A DNA stretch of 64,000 nt from JBCBKP01 sp038521625. Lineage in GTDB: Bacteria > Planctomycetota > Phycisphaerae > Phycisphaerales > UBA1924. A program made the position numbers and the translations under genes. Location of the stretch: positions 310,001 through 374,000 of the forward strand of contig JBCBKP010000001.1 of assembly GCA_038521625.1 (NCBI GenBank), in the 5' to 3' direction. Below the pieces are notes generated by a model. That model worked only from the letters and a program-made list of their open reading frames with translations, made no database searches and had not been told where the DNA came from. Positions 43,662-51,991 of the stretch are shown piece after piece; position 1 is the first letter of the stretch; each line of letters begins with the position of its first letter.

Positions 43662-44500
43662 CAGGCGCGGGCCCGCTGTCGTCGTGGGTCGGCGGCGGCG
43701 CGCCGCAGGGCGCGGACCTCGGCGGACGCGAGCTCGCGCCAGAGGCCTCGGGCGACGCCCTTGAGCCGGACCGGCCCCATGGCGATGCGCTCGAGCCGCT
43801 TCACGGGGTGCCCGACGGCGGACAGCATGCGCCGGACCTGGCGGTTGCGGCCCTCGCGGAGCGTGATCTCGATCGTGGTCTTGTCGGCCTCGGTGTGCAC
43901 GACCTGGATCTCCACGTGGCTCGTCCGCGCGGCGCCAACCGTGCGTCCCTCGCGTCGTTCGGCGAGGAAGATGCCGCGTTCCAGTTCTTCGACGGCCGAG
44001 GGCTCGATCCTGCCGCGGACGACGGCGCGGTAGGTCTTGGGCACCCCGTAGCGGGGGTGCGTCAGGCGGTTGGCGAGCTCCCCGTCGTTCGTGAGCAGCA
44101 CGAGTCCGGTGGTGTCGTAATCGAGCCGCCCCACGGGGAAGAGTTTCGGCGCGAGCGGGTGATCGACGAGGTCGACGACGGTCCGCCGGTCGGCGCCGGG
44201 CTCGTCCTTGGCGGTCGAGAGCGTCCTGGGCGGCTTGTTGAGCAGGATGTAGATCGGCTTGGGGGCCTTGGGGAGCGGGCGGCCCTCGACCTCGATGGTG
44301 TCCTCGCGGGGGTCGACCCAGACCGGGAGCTGGCGGACGGTGTTGCCGTTCACCCGGACCATCCCGCCCTCGATCATGCGTTCGCACTCGCGCCGGCTGG
44401 CGACGCCGGCGTCGGCCATGACGCGCTGGAGGCGCTCGCCGCGGGCGTCGTCGGTGAGCTCGGCGGGCCGTTCGTCGGGTTGTCGTCGCTTGCGTGGCAC
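43661..44500 (-). CDS. rluB: 23S rRNA pseudouridine synthase (RluB/RsuA type)
   Basis: A 279-residue enzyme that turns a ribosomal uridine into pseudouridine. GTG 44500 is preferred because TACGAT lies 5 bp upstream; no SD is present, and a GTG 30 bp earlier is possible. An S4 RNA-binding domain (ERLQRVMADAGVASRRECER, about 22-41) comes first. The catalytic aspartate is Asp127 in VGRLDYDTTGLVLLTNDG, and REGRNRQVRRM is the family motif III. The C-terminal tail is arginine/alanine-rich. RluB versus RsuA/RluE cannot be settled by eye. Confidence 0.87.
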   Translation of the reverse strand: MPRKRRQPDERPAELTDDARGERLQRVMADAGVASRRECERMIEGGMVRVNGNTVRQLPVWVDPREDTIEVEGRPLPKAPKPIYILLNKPPRTLSTAKDEPGADRRTVVDLVDHPLAPKLFPVGRLDYDTTGLVLLTNDGELANRLTHPRYGVPKTYRAVVRGRIEPSAVEELERGIFLAERREGRTVGAARTSHVEIQVVHTEADKTTIEITLREGRNRQVRRMLSAVGHPVKRLERIAMGPVRLKGVARGLWRELASAEVRALRRAAADPRRQRARA

Positions 44501-44505
44501 ACCCG

Positions 44506-44511
44506 ATCGTA
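44506..44511 (-). promoter_or_regulatory. Putative -10 box of pseudouridine synthase gene
   Basis: TACGAT on the minus strand, 5 bp before GTG 44500; it supports that start choice. Confidence 0.35.
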
Positions 44512-44653
44512 CGAGGGCGATCGCCTTCACCGATAGCGGTGGGGACGTTGCCGGCAGATCGAGCGGTGCGGCGCGGAGCTGATCGCGTGGCCCGGTCGTC
44601 GAGCGATCGTCTCGGGCTCGCCGATTGTGGCCTGGCGCACAGGAGCGAACCCG

Positions 44654-46102
44654 ATGCCCGAGCACGAACTGCCCCACCTGGTCCGAGACGACACCCCCGA
44701 CGACGGGATGTTCCTGACGCCCAGGGTGCTGGACCACACGGCCTTCCAGAAGTACGCGGAGTCGCTGCGCGCGATCGTCGCGGAGGCGAGCCAGCGGACG
44801 CGCGGGCTGATCGACGAGGTGGAATCGGCGAGCGGCGCGGCGGTCGAGGCCCGGGACGCGACCCAGGCCCTCCGCGAGCGGATGGAGGTCGCCGTCCGGC
44901 TGATCCCCACGCTCGACCAGCGGGCGACCAAGGCCGCGGAGCTGATCGAGCAGGCGGAGACGAAGGCGACCACGATCGAGCAGGACCACAGCGAGTCGCT
45001 GCGGGCCTTCGAGGCCCAGCTCGAGCACCGGGTCGCCGAGGCGGTCGGCCGGGCCGAGGCCCGGGCGGCGGCCGCGATGGAGGGCGTGCTGGGCCGGGTC
45101 GCCGAGGCCGAGGCACGCGCCGATCGCGCGGTCGATGGCGTGCTCGACCGGATCGCCGACGCCGAGACCCGCGCGGACCGGGCGTCGGGCTCGATGCTCG
45201 AGCGCGTCGAGGCCGCCGAGGCCCGGGCGGCTCAGGCGCAGGCGTACATCGCCGAGCTCGAGCGGAGCCTTGCGGAGACCGAATCGCGCCTCGAGCGGGC
45301 CCTCGCGGCGCAGGCGTCGATCGCGGAGCCGATCGACCGCGCGGCGACGCGCATGGGCGAGATCGCGGACTCGATGGACGCGGTGGGCCCGCGGATCGAC
45401 GCGCTGGCCGAGCGGGCGCAGACGGTGATCGACGAGGCGGCGACCGAGCGCCTGGAGGCCCTGCGCGAATCGGCGGAGGCGACGATCGCGATGCTGAGCG
45501 ACCGGACCGCGGACGCGGCGGGCGTCGCGGCCCGCCTGGAGGCCGTGCTGGGGTCCGGCTCGGGCTCGGTGACGACCAGGCTCGGCGCGATCGTGGAGGC
45601 GGCGCAGTCGGCGGACAGCGCGACCGACCGCCTCGAGACGATCGCGCGGCAGGCCGACGAGGCGCGCGGCGTGCTCAGCGCGTCGCTGCTCGAGGCCGTG
45701 GATCACATCGACCGGCTGGACACGGAGCGCGACCGGCTCGTGCGGGCGATCGCGTCAAGCATCGAGGCCGCCCAGATGGAACGCCCGGAGATCGAGGCCT
45801 CGCTGGAGGAGGTCGAGGGACGGATGGAGCGCGTGCGCGAGACGCAGCGCGAGCTCTCGGAGGCGACCGGTGAGGTGCACGAGGCGGCGCAGGCCGCGGT
45901 CGAGACCCTCGCGTCGCGAACCGGCGAGATCCACCGCATGATCGACGACGCCGTCGAGGACGGGATGGCCAAGGCCGAGCAGGTCGGCGCCTGGCTGACA
46001 CGCGTGATCGCCAAGGCCAACGAGGCCGCGAAGCGCGCCGAGGCGAGCTCGGCCGAGCCCGAGGTCGCCGTGATCAAGCGCCGCGGCGCCGCCAGCGGCT
46101 GA
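44654..46102 (+). CDS. Long coiled-coil protein
   Basis: A 482-residue cytoplasmic protein, almost all alpha-helical and extremely rich in Ala, Glu, Arg and Asp, with heptad patterns from about residue 35 to 470. Near 125-190 there are short repeats of the form RVAEAEARADRA, DRIADAETRADRA and RVEAAEARAAQA. The N-terminus (PHLVRDDTPDDGMFLTPRVLDH) is a short non-coiled head. No transmembrane helix. It may be a filament or scaffold, but nothing more specific can be said. AGGAGCG precedes the ATG. Confidence 0.7.
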   Translation: MPEHELPHLVRDDTPDDGMFLTPRVLDHTAFQKYAESLRAIVAEASQRTRGLIDEVESASGAAVEARDATQALRERMEVAVRLIPTLDQRATKAAELIEQAETKATTIEQDHSESLRAFEAQLEHRVAEAVGRAEARAAAAMEGVLGRVAEAEARADRAVDGVLDRIADAETRADRASGSMLERVEAAEARAAQAQAYIAELERSLAETESRLERALAAQASIAEPIDRAATRMGEIADSMDAVGPRIDALAERAQTVIDEAATERLEALRESAEATIAMLSDRTADAAGVAARLEAVLGSGSGSVTTRLGAIVEAAQSADSATDRLETIARQADEARGVLSASLLEAVDHIDRLDTERDRLVRAIASSIEAAQMERPEIEASLEEVEGRMERVRETQRELSEATGEVHEAAQAAVETLASRTGEIHRMIDDAVEDGMAKAEQVGAWLTRVIAKANEAAKRAEASSAEPEVAVIKRRGAASG

Positions 46103-46105
46103 CCC

Positions 46106-47407
46106 TCAGAGGACGCGCTTGGACCGTGGGTAGCTGCCCAGGATCGTCAGGTCCTGGCAGTGGGCCGAGGCGCGCGCCATGGCGGCGGCGACGTCGTCGT
46201 CGTCGCGGTGCCCCTCCAGATCGGCGAAGAACGTGTACTGCCAGTTCTCGCGACCGCTGGGCCGCTTGTCGAGGTGGCTGAGGTTGATCCCGCCGGCGTG
46301 CAGCACCGAGAGAACCTCGGCCAGGGCGCCCGGCCGGTCCTCGGTCGTGAACATGATGCTGGTCTTGTCGTGCCCGCTGCGTCGGGCACGCTCCCGGCTG
46401 ATGACCATGAATCGCGTGAGGTTGTTGGGGTTGTCCTCGATGCGCGGGAAGAGGGTCTTGAGCCCGTACATCTCGCCGGCCAGAGATGTCCCGATCGCGG
46501 CGGTGGTCGGCTTGTGGCCGATCCGCTCGGCCGTGGCGCACTCCTCGGCGGCGATCTGCGCGGCGCGGCTCGAGCTCGCGGCGGCGATCTGCTCGGCCCT
46601 GGGCAGCTGGGTCGCCAGCCATGTGCGGCACTGGCTGAAGACCTCGGGCTTGGAATAGACCCGCGTGATCTCGCCCGGCTTGCAGATGGCGAGCAGGGCG
46701 TGGTGCACCGCGAGCTGGGCCTCGGCGTAGATCGAGACCCGCGAGGTGTGCTTCTGGAACGCGTCGAGCGTCTCGGCGATGCCGCCGCCCGTGGAGTTCT
46801 CGATCGGGACCAGCCCGTAGTTGACGTGCCCCCGACGCACCTCGGTGAACACGCCGCCGATCTCGCGGAGGTCCTCGTAGTCGACCGAGCGGCCGAACTG
46901 CTTCATGGCGGCGACGTGGCTCTGGCTGCCGGGCGGGCCGAGGTAGCCGATCCGCAGCGGCTGCTCCAGCGCGAACGAGCCCGACATCAGCTCGCGGTAG
47001 ATGCCCTCGATCGTGCGGTTGGGCAGCGGGCCGTGGTTGTTGGCGATGGCGCGGTCGAGGACCTGGGCCTCGCGGTGGGGGGCGTAGATCGGCGTGCCGG
47101 AGCCGCGCTTGACCTTGCCGACCTGCACGACCAGGTCGGCCCGCTCGTTGAGCGTCGCGACGAGCTTCTGATCGACGCGGTCGATCTTCTTGCGCAGCGC
47201 AGCGAGCTCGGCGGTCTGCTTGGGCGATTCCGAGGCCTCGGGCGAGCCGGCGCGATCGGGGCGTCCGGCGGCCCGCCCGCGGGTGGCCTTCTTGGTCGCT
47301 TTCCTGGTCGCCTTCTTGGCGGCTCGCCCGGTGGTCTTCCGGGTCGCCCGCTTGGCCACCTTCTTGGGGGCTCGCTTGGCGGTCTTTTTGGAGGCTCGCT
47401 TGGCCAT
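46106..47407 (-). CDS. pheA: Chorismate mutase/prephenate dehydratase, histone-like tail
   Basis: Bifunctional P-protein of phenylalanine synthesis. Of 433 residues, about 66-150 form the AroQ chorismate mutase (LAALRKKIDRVDQKLVATLNE), 152-335 the prephenate dehydratase (RIGYLGPPGSQSHVAAM, then PIENSTGGGIAETLD), and 345-425 an ACT domain (RPGALAEVLSVLHAGGINLS) for feedback by phenylalanine. Uniquely, the first 54 residues consist of Ala/Lys/Arg/Thr repeats (AKRASKKTAKRAPKKV) like a histone H1 tail. AAAGGA 6 bp before the ATG shows that this start is real. The gene is convergent with the coiled-coil gene, 3 bp apart. Confidence 0.94.
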   Translation of the reverse strand: MAKRASKKTAKRAPKKVAKRATRKTTGRAAKKATRKATKKATRGRAAGRPDRAGSPEASESPKQTAELAALRKKIDRVDQKLVATLNERADLVVQVGKVKRGSGTPIYAPHREAQVLDRAIANNHGPLPNRTIEGIYRELMSGSFALEQPLRIGYLGPPGSQSHVAAMKQFGRSVDYEDLREIGGVFTEVRRGHVNYGLVPIENSTGGGIAETLDAFQKHTSRVSIYAEAQLAVHHALLAICKPGEITRVYSKPEVFSQCRTWLATQLPRAEQIAAASSSRAAQIAAEECATAERIGHKPTTAAIGTSLAGEMYGLKTLFPRIEDNPNNLTRFMVISRERARRSGHDKTSIMFTTEDRPGALAEVLSVLHAGGINLSHLDKRPSGRENWQYTFFADLEGHRDDDDVAAAMARASAHCQDLTILGSYPRSKRVL

Positions 47408-47543
47408 CGCGGGTCCTTTAGGCTGGTGTTGTCGGGCGGCGGCCCGAGCCGATCGTCGCGTGCAGGTTTATCGCCCATCCGGGGCGTGCTGTCCAGTCGG
47501 GCGGCGCCCTGAAAGGGCGGGCGGGAAGGATCCCAAGGAACCG

Positions 47544-48632
47544 ATGGCAGGAACAGCCGGCATGACGCAGACCCCCACAGCATCCCAGATCGAGCAGGCC
47601 ACGGAGATCGCCGACGCCGCCGACGCCGCCGGCGCCGCGGCGGGTGAGGCGATGGCCTTCGTCCAGGGCCTCCCGTGGGAGGCCCACGCGGTGATGGGCG
47701 TGTCGGTCGCGGTCGGGCTCGCGCTCTGGCTGTTCGGTCGCAAGCTGGCCAAGGCTGGCGTGTCGCTCGTCGGCGTGCTGACCGGCGCGATGACCGGGCT
47801 GGTTGTCGCGCCGATGTTCGGCGTCGCGACGCTGTTCGAGATCCCGGTCTGGGTCCTCGGCCTGGGCTTCGGGGCGATCGGCGGCCTGATCCTCTCGCTT
47901 CTGCTGCTGAAGTTCGCGGTCGCGGCGCTGGCCGGGGCCGTCTTCGCCCTCGGCGGGATGATGGGCGGCATCGCGTACGTCGAGTCGCGTCCCGGGCCCG
48001 AGCCGGCCCAGGAGGCGGTCGAGATCGAGACGCCCGCGCTCGACGCGGCCAACCAGCGCCAGCGGCTGACGCACCGCGACCCGCGCACCGGCCGCGAGGT
48101 CACCTTCGATCAGCTCGTGCAGAACATCCAGCCCGCCTCGGCCCCGCCGACGATCGCAGCCCCGGACAGCGCCGATCCGGACGGCTCGGACGACACCGGC
48201 CAGACCGAACAGGCCGAGGGCAACCCGGAGCTGGAGATCGTCGCGGCGCGGATCAGGGCGGTCGCGGCCGAGAGCGCGAGCCTCGTCAAGAGCGAGTGGG
48301 ACGACCTGCAGCCCCGCCAGCAGGTGACGGTGGCCGGCACGACGCTGGCAGGTCTGGCGCTCGGTCTGCTGTTCGGCGCGCTGCTCCCGAAACGCTCGAC
48401 GGCGATCGTGACGGCGTTCCTCGGCTCGGCGATGTGGCTGACCGGCGGCGTCTGGCTGCTCGAGGTCAGCGGCGTCGAGGCGCTGCGCTCGCTGACCGAC
48501 CGCAGCCCGTCGAGCTGGGCGATCATCTGGGCGGTCGCCGGCGTGGTCGGGCTCTTCGCGCAGTCCTTCGTCTCGTTCCGCAAGAAGAAGTCGAAGTGGG
48601 ACGACGACGAGGACGACGACGACGACGAATAG
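47544..48632 (+). CDS. Polytopic membrane protein with Asp-rich tail
   Basis: A 362-residue membrane protein of unknown function. About four closely packed hydrophobic segments (50-150; rich in glycine and valine) precede a soluble acidic loop (about 155-255), and three more helices follow (about 262-335). The tail is basic, FRKKKSKWD, then almost pure aspartate (DDDEDDDDDE). The start is ATG 47544 (AAGGAA upstream), with ATG 47562 as an alternative. The glycine-rich helices resemble small channels, but this is not evidence of function. Confidence 0.65.
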   Translation: MAGTAGMTQTPTASQIEQATEIADAADAAGAAAGEAMAFVQGLPWEAHAVMGVSVAVGLALWLFGRKLAKAGVSLVGVLTGAMTGLVVAPMFGVATLFEIPVWVLGLGFGAIGGLILSLLLLKFAVAALAGAVFALGGMMGGIAYVESRPGPEPAQEAVEIETPALDAANQRQRLTHRDPRTGREVTFDQLVQNIQPASAPPTIAAPDSADPDGSDDTGQTEQAEGNPELEIVAARIRAVAAESASLVKSEWDDLQPRQQVTVAGTTLAGLALGLLFGALLPKRSTAIVTAFLGSAMWLTGGVWLLEVSGVEALRSLTDRSPSSWAIIWAVAGVVGLFAQSFVSFRKKKSKWDDDEDDDDDE

Positions 48633-48640
48633 ACCGAAGC

Positions 48641-48669
48641 GGCCGGGGCGCGGCTTGGCGCCTCCGGCC
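48641..48669. terminator. Long GC hairpin between convergent genes
   Basis: GGCCGGGGCGC, loop GGCTTG, GCGCCTCCGGCC: an 11-bp stem with one bulged base. It lies between the membrane protein stop and the minus-strand zinc-ribbon gene. Confidence 0.5.
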
Positions 48670-48696
48670 CGAGGAGTCGTTCGCGGCCGCCCGCCC

Positions 48697-49230
48697 TCAG
48701 GCGATCAGCGGCATCTGACGCAATTCGTCGAGCGTCGGGAGCGGCCGGCCCTTGCTGACCAGCAGCGCCGCCCTGTCGGGGTTCAGCCGCCCGATTGGGT
48801 CGCACGGCACGCGGAACGGACCGCCCTCGACGACGGCGCCCTTGCCGAACGCCATCTCCGGCGCCAGCACGCCGCCCCGCAGGACCGCGCCGTCGCCGAC
48901 GCGGACCGGCCCGCCCGAGAGGATCAGCCCGTCGTGCTCGCCGAGGATGGTGACGCCCTCGACGGCGACGCAGACCTTGGCGATCGAGCGGGCGCGCTTC
49001 TCGATCAGGATCGAGCCGCACGAGGCGAGCACGCCGCCCCAGTGGACCATCTTGACGCGGACGTCGCTGAAGGTGAGCGGCCTGTGGCAGACGCGGCAGG
49101 TGCCGGTCTGGGCGTGCACCGACACGCCCATGTCGGCGCCGCAGTGATAGCAGCGGGTCGCGCGCATCGGCACCCGGGCGACGGGGTCGTCGCCGCCGGC
49201 GCGCGCCGCGCGCGAGGCGAGCACGGACAT
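48697..49230 (-). CDS. Zinc-ribbon bactofilin-like protein (module 1)
   Basis: A 177-residue protein with an N-terminal zinc ribbon (Cys27, Cys30, Cys45, Cys48 in CYHCG and CRVCH) joined to a beta-helical region of bactofilin character (VHWGGVLASCGSILIEKRARS, then GDGAVLRGGVLAPE). A C-terminal segment DRAALLVSKGRPLPTLDEL is shared with the paralogue at 51381. AAAGGAG precedes the ATG. It starts 31 bp after the bactofilin gene at 49262, so both are one operon. It may cap, bridge or recruit to bactofilin filaments. Confidence 0.75.
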   Translation of the reverse strand: MSVLASRAARAGGDDPVARVPMRATRCYHCGADMGVSVHAQTGTCRVCHRPLTFSDVRVKMVHWGGVLASCGSILIEKRARSIAKVCVAVEGVTILGEHDGLILSGGPVRVGDGAVLRGGVLAPEMAFGKGAVVEGGPFRVPCDPIGRLNPDRAALLVSKGRPLPTLDELRQMPLIA

Positions 49231-49261
49231 CGTGCGCTCCTTTCGTCAGCTCGATGCGCCC

Positions 49262-49840
49262 TCAGGCCACGTCTTCGGAGGCGACGCTCTCGGTGCCGAG
49301 ACCGCCGGGCTGCGTCTCGGCGGCGACCTGCTCGAGCGTGGTCGGCTCGTGCGTGTCGAGGATCGTGATCGCGCGCCCGGTGGTCTGGACCTCCGGGGTC
49401 GGCTCGACCGTGGTCCCGCGCTTCCAGGGCGGCGTGAGCTCCGCGTCGGCCTCGATCGCCGAGGTAGCGAGCGTGTCGTTCTCGATCTGCTGCGCGGCGG
49501 GGCCGACGCGGCAGGATCCGACGAACGAGGCGCCCTCGGTCACGACGAGCGTGCCCGCGGTGATGTCGCCCGCGACGACCGCGTTGGCGCTGAGCGTGAG
49601 CTGCTGGTTGGCGTTGAGGTCGCCCTTGATCTGACCGTCGATGGTGATCCGCTCGGCCTGGATCGAGGCGGCGCACTCGGCGCCGGCGCCGATCTGCACC
49701 TCGCCGCCCGAGGTGATCTTGCCGTCGAAGCGGCCGAGGATCTGCGCGCCGCGCTCGAACTCCATCTCGCCCTTGATGCGCGTGTCGGGCCCGATGACGG
49801 TGATCTCGTCGCTGACAGTCGTGCTGGTCGTGGTGGACAT
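49262..49840 (-). CDS. Bactofilin (module 1)
   Basis: A 192-residue polymer-forming cytoskeletal protein. The bactofilin core runs from TVIGPDTRIKGEMEFERG (about 14-31) through repeated rungs (ILGRFDGKI, ITIDGQIKGDLN, VVAGDITAGTLVV) to VGSCRVGP near 112: the right-handed beta-helix that assembles into filaments without nucleotide. The flexible C-terminal tail (about 115-192) is acidic. GAGGAG precedes the ATG. It heads a two-gene operon with the zinc-ribbon protein; a paralogous operon lies 2.6 kb away. Confidence 0.9.
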   Translation of the reverse strand: MSTTTSTTVSDEITVIGPDTRIKGEMEFERGAQILGRFDGKITSGGEVQIGAGAECAASIQAERITIDGQIKGDLNANQQLTLSANAVVAGDITAGTLVVTEGASFVGSCRVGPAAQQIENDTLATSAIEADAELTPPWKRGTTVEPTPEVQTTGRAITILDTHEPTTLEQVAAETQPGGLGTESVASEDVA

Positions 49841-50282
49841 GATCGACTCCTCGATGCTCGCGGCGTCTGCCCGGGCCGGGGCGCGAGCCCCTCGACGTCC
49901 CGTCTGTGCCGCCCCGCGTCTCCCGCGGGAATCGAGCGGGACGCGGGTGGGCGCCCTCGCTCAGGTGGGGTCTCGCTGGCGCAAGGAGACCGCGCGGCGA
50001 CGCCCGGCGTCGCCGCGTTGATCGCGGCCTCATCACGTTCGGTCTGGGCCCGAGGCTCCGAGCACCCCGGGCGACCCCCTCGATCGGCCCCCCGGGCCGG
50101 CGGCGATTGAAATCGGGGTGCGTGATCGGTGGGTCCGCAACGCGCGGCCCCTGCGCCCGCCCGGACCGGGTGGGCGAAGATCGCCGCGGATTCCGCGCGG
50201 CCCGTGTCGGTCGGGCGGCCCGGACGACGCGAGTGATGCAGCGGGGCCGCTCCCCGGGCCCGCGTGCTCACCGGAGGATCTC
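49841..50282. other. 442-bp divergent region, bactofilin to GDSL hydrolase
   Basis: No gene is supported; an overlapping frame is arginine-rich and lacks any feature. The most striking element is the perfect 11-bp hairpin at 49993-50017. The right end holds GGAGGA for the hydrolase gene. Confidence 0.5.
49993..50017. other. Perfect 11-bp hairpin, CCG loop
   Basis: CGCGGCGACGC, CCG, GCGTCGCCGCG, located mid-way in a long divergent intergenic region rather than at a gene end. It could be a leader structure, a protein-binding palindrome or part of a small RNA. Confidence 0.6.
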
Positions 50283-51350
50283 ATGGACACCAACCCGATC
50301 GATCGACAACCGCTCTGCAATGCGTTTGTAAGGGTGATGGCCCTGACGCTCGTTGCGCTCGCCTCGGCGAGCGAGGCGGCCTGTCAGAGCGGCTACACGC
50401 GGCTGGTCGTGTTCGGCGACAGCCTGAGCGACTACCGGGACTCGGTGCCAAACTCGGGCACCCCCACGGGCCTCGTCCAGTTCGACGCACGGGCCTCGAA
50501 CGGCTTCCTGTGGTGCGAGCTCGTCTCCCAGAGGCTCGGCGTGCCGATCGACAACCCGGCGGTCAGCGGCTCGAGCGCGATCGACGTGATCGAGTCGCAG
50601 GTGCCGCTGTACCTCGGCGGCGGCTCGCCGGATCCGGACGCGCTGTTCGCGATCATGACGAGCGGCAACGATCTGCTCCGCGCGGTCGGGCCGTCCGCGG
50701 AGGCCTCGACCCAAGAGCGCGAGAGCTTCGCGGGCGCGATCGCGGACAACATCGAGCGGTCCGTGCGGGCGCTCGCCGCGGCGGGGGCGCGGAGCTTCCT
50801 GGTCAGCAACGCGCTCGACGTCGCGCGCACCCCCGAGATCCTCTCCGAGGCCGCGCCCCAACGCGCGGCGGTCCGTGACGTCGCGCAGCGCATCAACGCG
50901 CGGCTCGCGACCGCGCTGCCGGCGCTCGCCGCCGAGCTCGGCGTGGAGATCGTCGCGTACGACTTCTTCGGATTCCTCGACGACGTGGCGACCGATCCAG
51001 CGTCGTTCGGACTCCAGAACGTGACCGGGCCGCTGATGATCGAGGAGACCGAGATGATCGTCGGCGACCCGGCGGTCTACTTCTGGTGGGACGGGGTGCA
51101 CCCCTCCGGCACCGGCCATCGCCTGCTCGCCGACGACATCATGCAGACACTCGGCGCGGCCGGGTGCAGCGCCGCAGACCTCGCGGCGCCCTTCGGCGTG
51201 CTGAGCCAGACCGACGTCGACGCGTTCGTCTCGGCGTTCTTCGCGGCCGACCCGGGCGTCGCCTCGCTCGCGCCGCCCGCCTCCGTCGTCAGCCAGGCCG
51301 ACGTCGACGCGTTCGTCGGGCTGTTCTTCGCCGGCTGCCCGCAAGCCTGA
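50283..51350 (+). CDS. Exported GDSL/SGNH hydrolase with dockerin-like end
   Basis: A 355-residue secreted esterase/lipase-type enzyme. Signal peptide about 1-34. Block I is VVFGDSLSDYRDS with the nucleophile Ser47; block III is in MTSGNDLLR (Asn); block V is WDGVHPSGTGH, giving Asp and His. These four blocks define an SGNH hydrolase close to the plant/bacterial GDSL lipases. From about 298 the chain ends CSAADLAAPFGVLSQTDVDAFV...VVSQADVDAFVGLFFAGC, two dockerin-like units as in the 38388 protein. GGAGGA precedes the ATG. It separates the two bactofilin modules. Confidence 0.87.
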   Translation: MDTNPIDRQPLCNAFVRVMALTLVALASASEAACQSGYTRLVVFGDSLSDYRDSVPNSGTPTGLVQFDARASNGFLWCELVSQRLGVPIDNPAVSGSSAIDVIESQVPLYLGGGSPDPDALFAIMTSGNDLLRAVGPSAEASTQERESFAGAIADNIERSVRALAAAGARSFLVSNALDVARTPEILSEAAPQRAAVRDVAQRINARLATALPALAAELGVEIVAYDFFGFLDDVATDPASFGLQNVTGPLMIEETEMIVGDPAVYFWWDGVHPSGTGHRLLADDIMQTLGAAGCSAADLAAPFGVLSQTDVDAFVSAFFAADPGVASLAPPASVVSQADVDAFVGLFFAGCPQA

Positions 51351-51380
51351 GCGAGAAGACGCCCGTCGCTTCGGCCCGAG

Positions 51381-51944
51381 CTAAGCGCGTCGGCGCCGGC
51401 GGGGCCGCTCGCCCTCGACCGGGTCGGTCTCGCCCCGGAGCTCGGCCAGCGACGGCAGCGGCTTGCCCTTGCTCACCAGCAGCGCCGCGCGCTCGGGGTC
51501 GAGGCGCCCGAGCGGGTCGCAGGGGATCCGGAACGGGTCGCCCTCGATGACCGCGTCGGGCCCGAAGACGAACTCGGGCGCGATCACGCCGCCGCGGAGC
51601 ACGCCGCCCGATGAGAGCTGGACCGGCCCGCCGGAGATGATCAGGCCCTCGTGCTCGCCGTGGATGATCACGCCGCCGGATGCGATGGTGACCTTGGTGA
51701 TCGCGCGTCCGCGACGCTGGACGGTGATCGTGCCGCAGGAGGCGAGCACGCCGCCCCAGTGGACGTTCTTGATCACCTGGTCGGGCACGACGAGACGCTT
51801 CTGGCAGCTCGAGCAGAAGCTGCTCTGGGCGCGCACCGCGACCTTGATCGTCGCGCCGCACAGATAGCAGCGGACGAACCGTTCGGGTGTCGTGCGCGGG
51901 CGTTCCTGAGAGCCGTCCGCGCGGCGTGTCCGCAGCGCCGACAA
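51381..51944 (-). CDS. Zinc-ribbon bactofilin-like protein (module 2)
   Basis: A 187-residue paralogue of the 48697-49230 protein. It starts with TTG (AAGGAGG 7 bp upstream). The zinc ribbon has identical spacing (Cys26, Cys29, Cys44, Cys47). VHWGGVLASCGTITVQRRGRA and ERAALLVSKGKPLPSLAEL align directly with module 1. The C-terminus is a basic tail (RPRRRRRA) not present in the paralogue. It follows the bactofilin gene at 51992 by 47 bp. Confidence 0.75.
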   Translation of the reverse strand: MSALRTRRADGSQERPRTTPERFVRCYLCGATIKVAVRAQSSFCSSCQKRLVVPDQVIKNVHWGGVLASCGTITVQRRGRAITKVTIASGGVIIHGEHEGLIISGGPVQLSSGGVLRGGVIAPEFVFGPDAVIEGDPFRIPCDPLGRLDPERAALLVSKGKPLPSLAELRGETDPVEGERPRRRRRA

Positions 51945-51991
51945 GGCCGACCTCCTTCAGCTCGGCGAGAGATGTCTCGGGACGACGCGGG

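Noticed and set aside
42291..44033. 580-residue plus-strand frame opposite the YihY and RluB genes
   Set aside because: Low-complexity Arg/Gly/Ala composition; both genes on the minus strand have clear motifs.
49906..50331. 141-residue plus-strand frame upstream of the GDSL hydrolase
   Set aside because: Arg/Gly/Pro-rich product without motifs; it overlaps the SD-supported start of the hydrolase in another frame.
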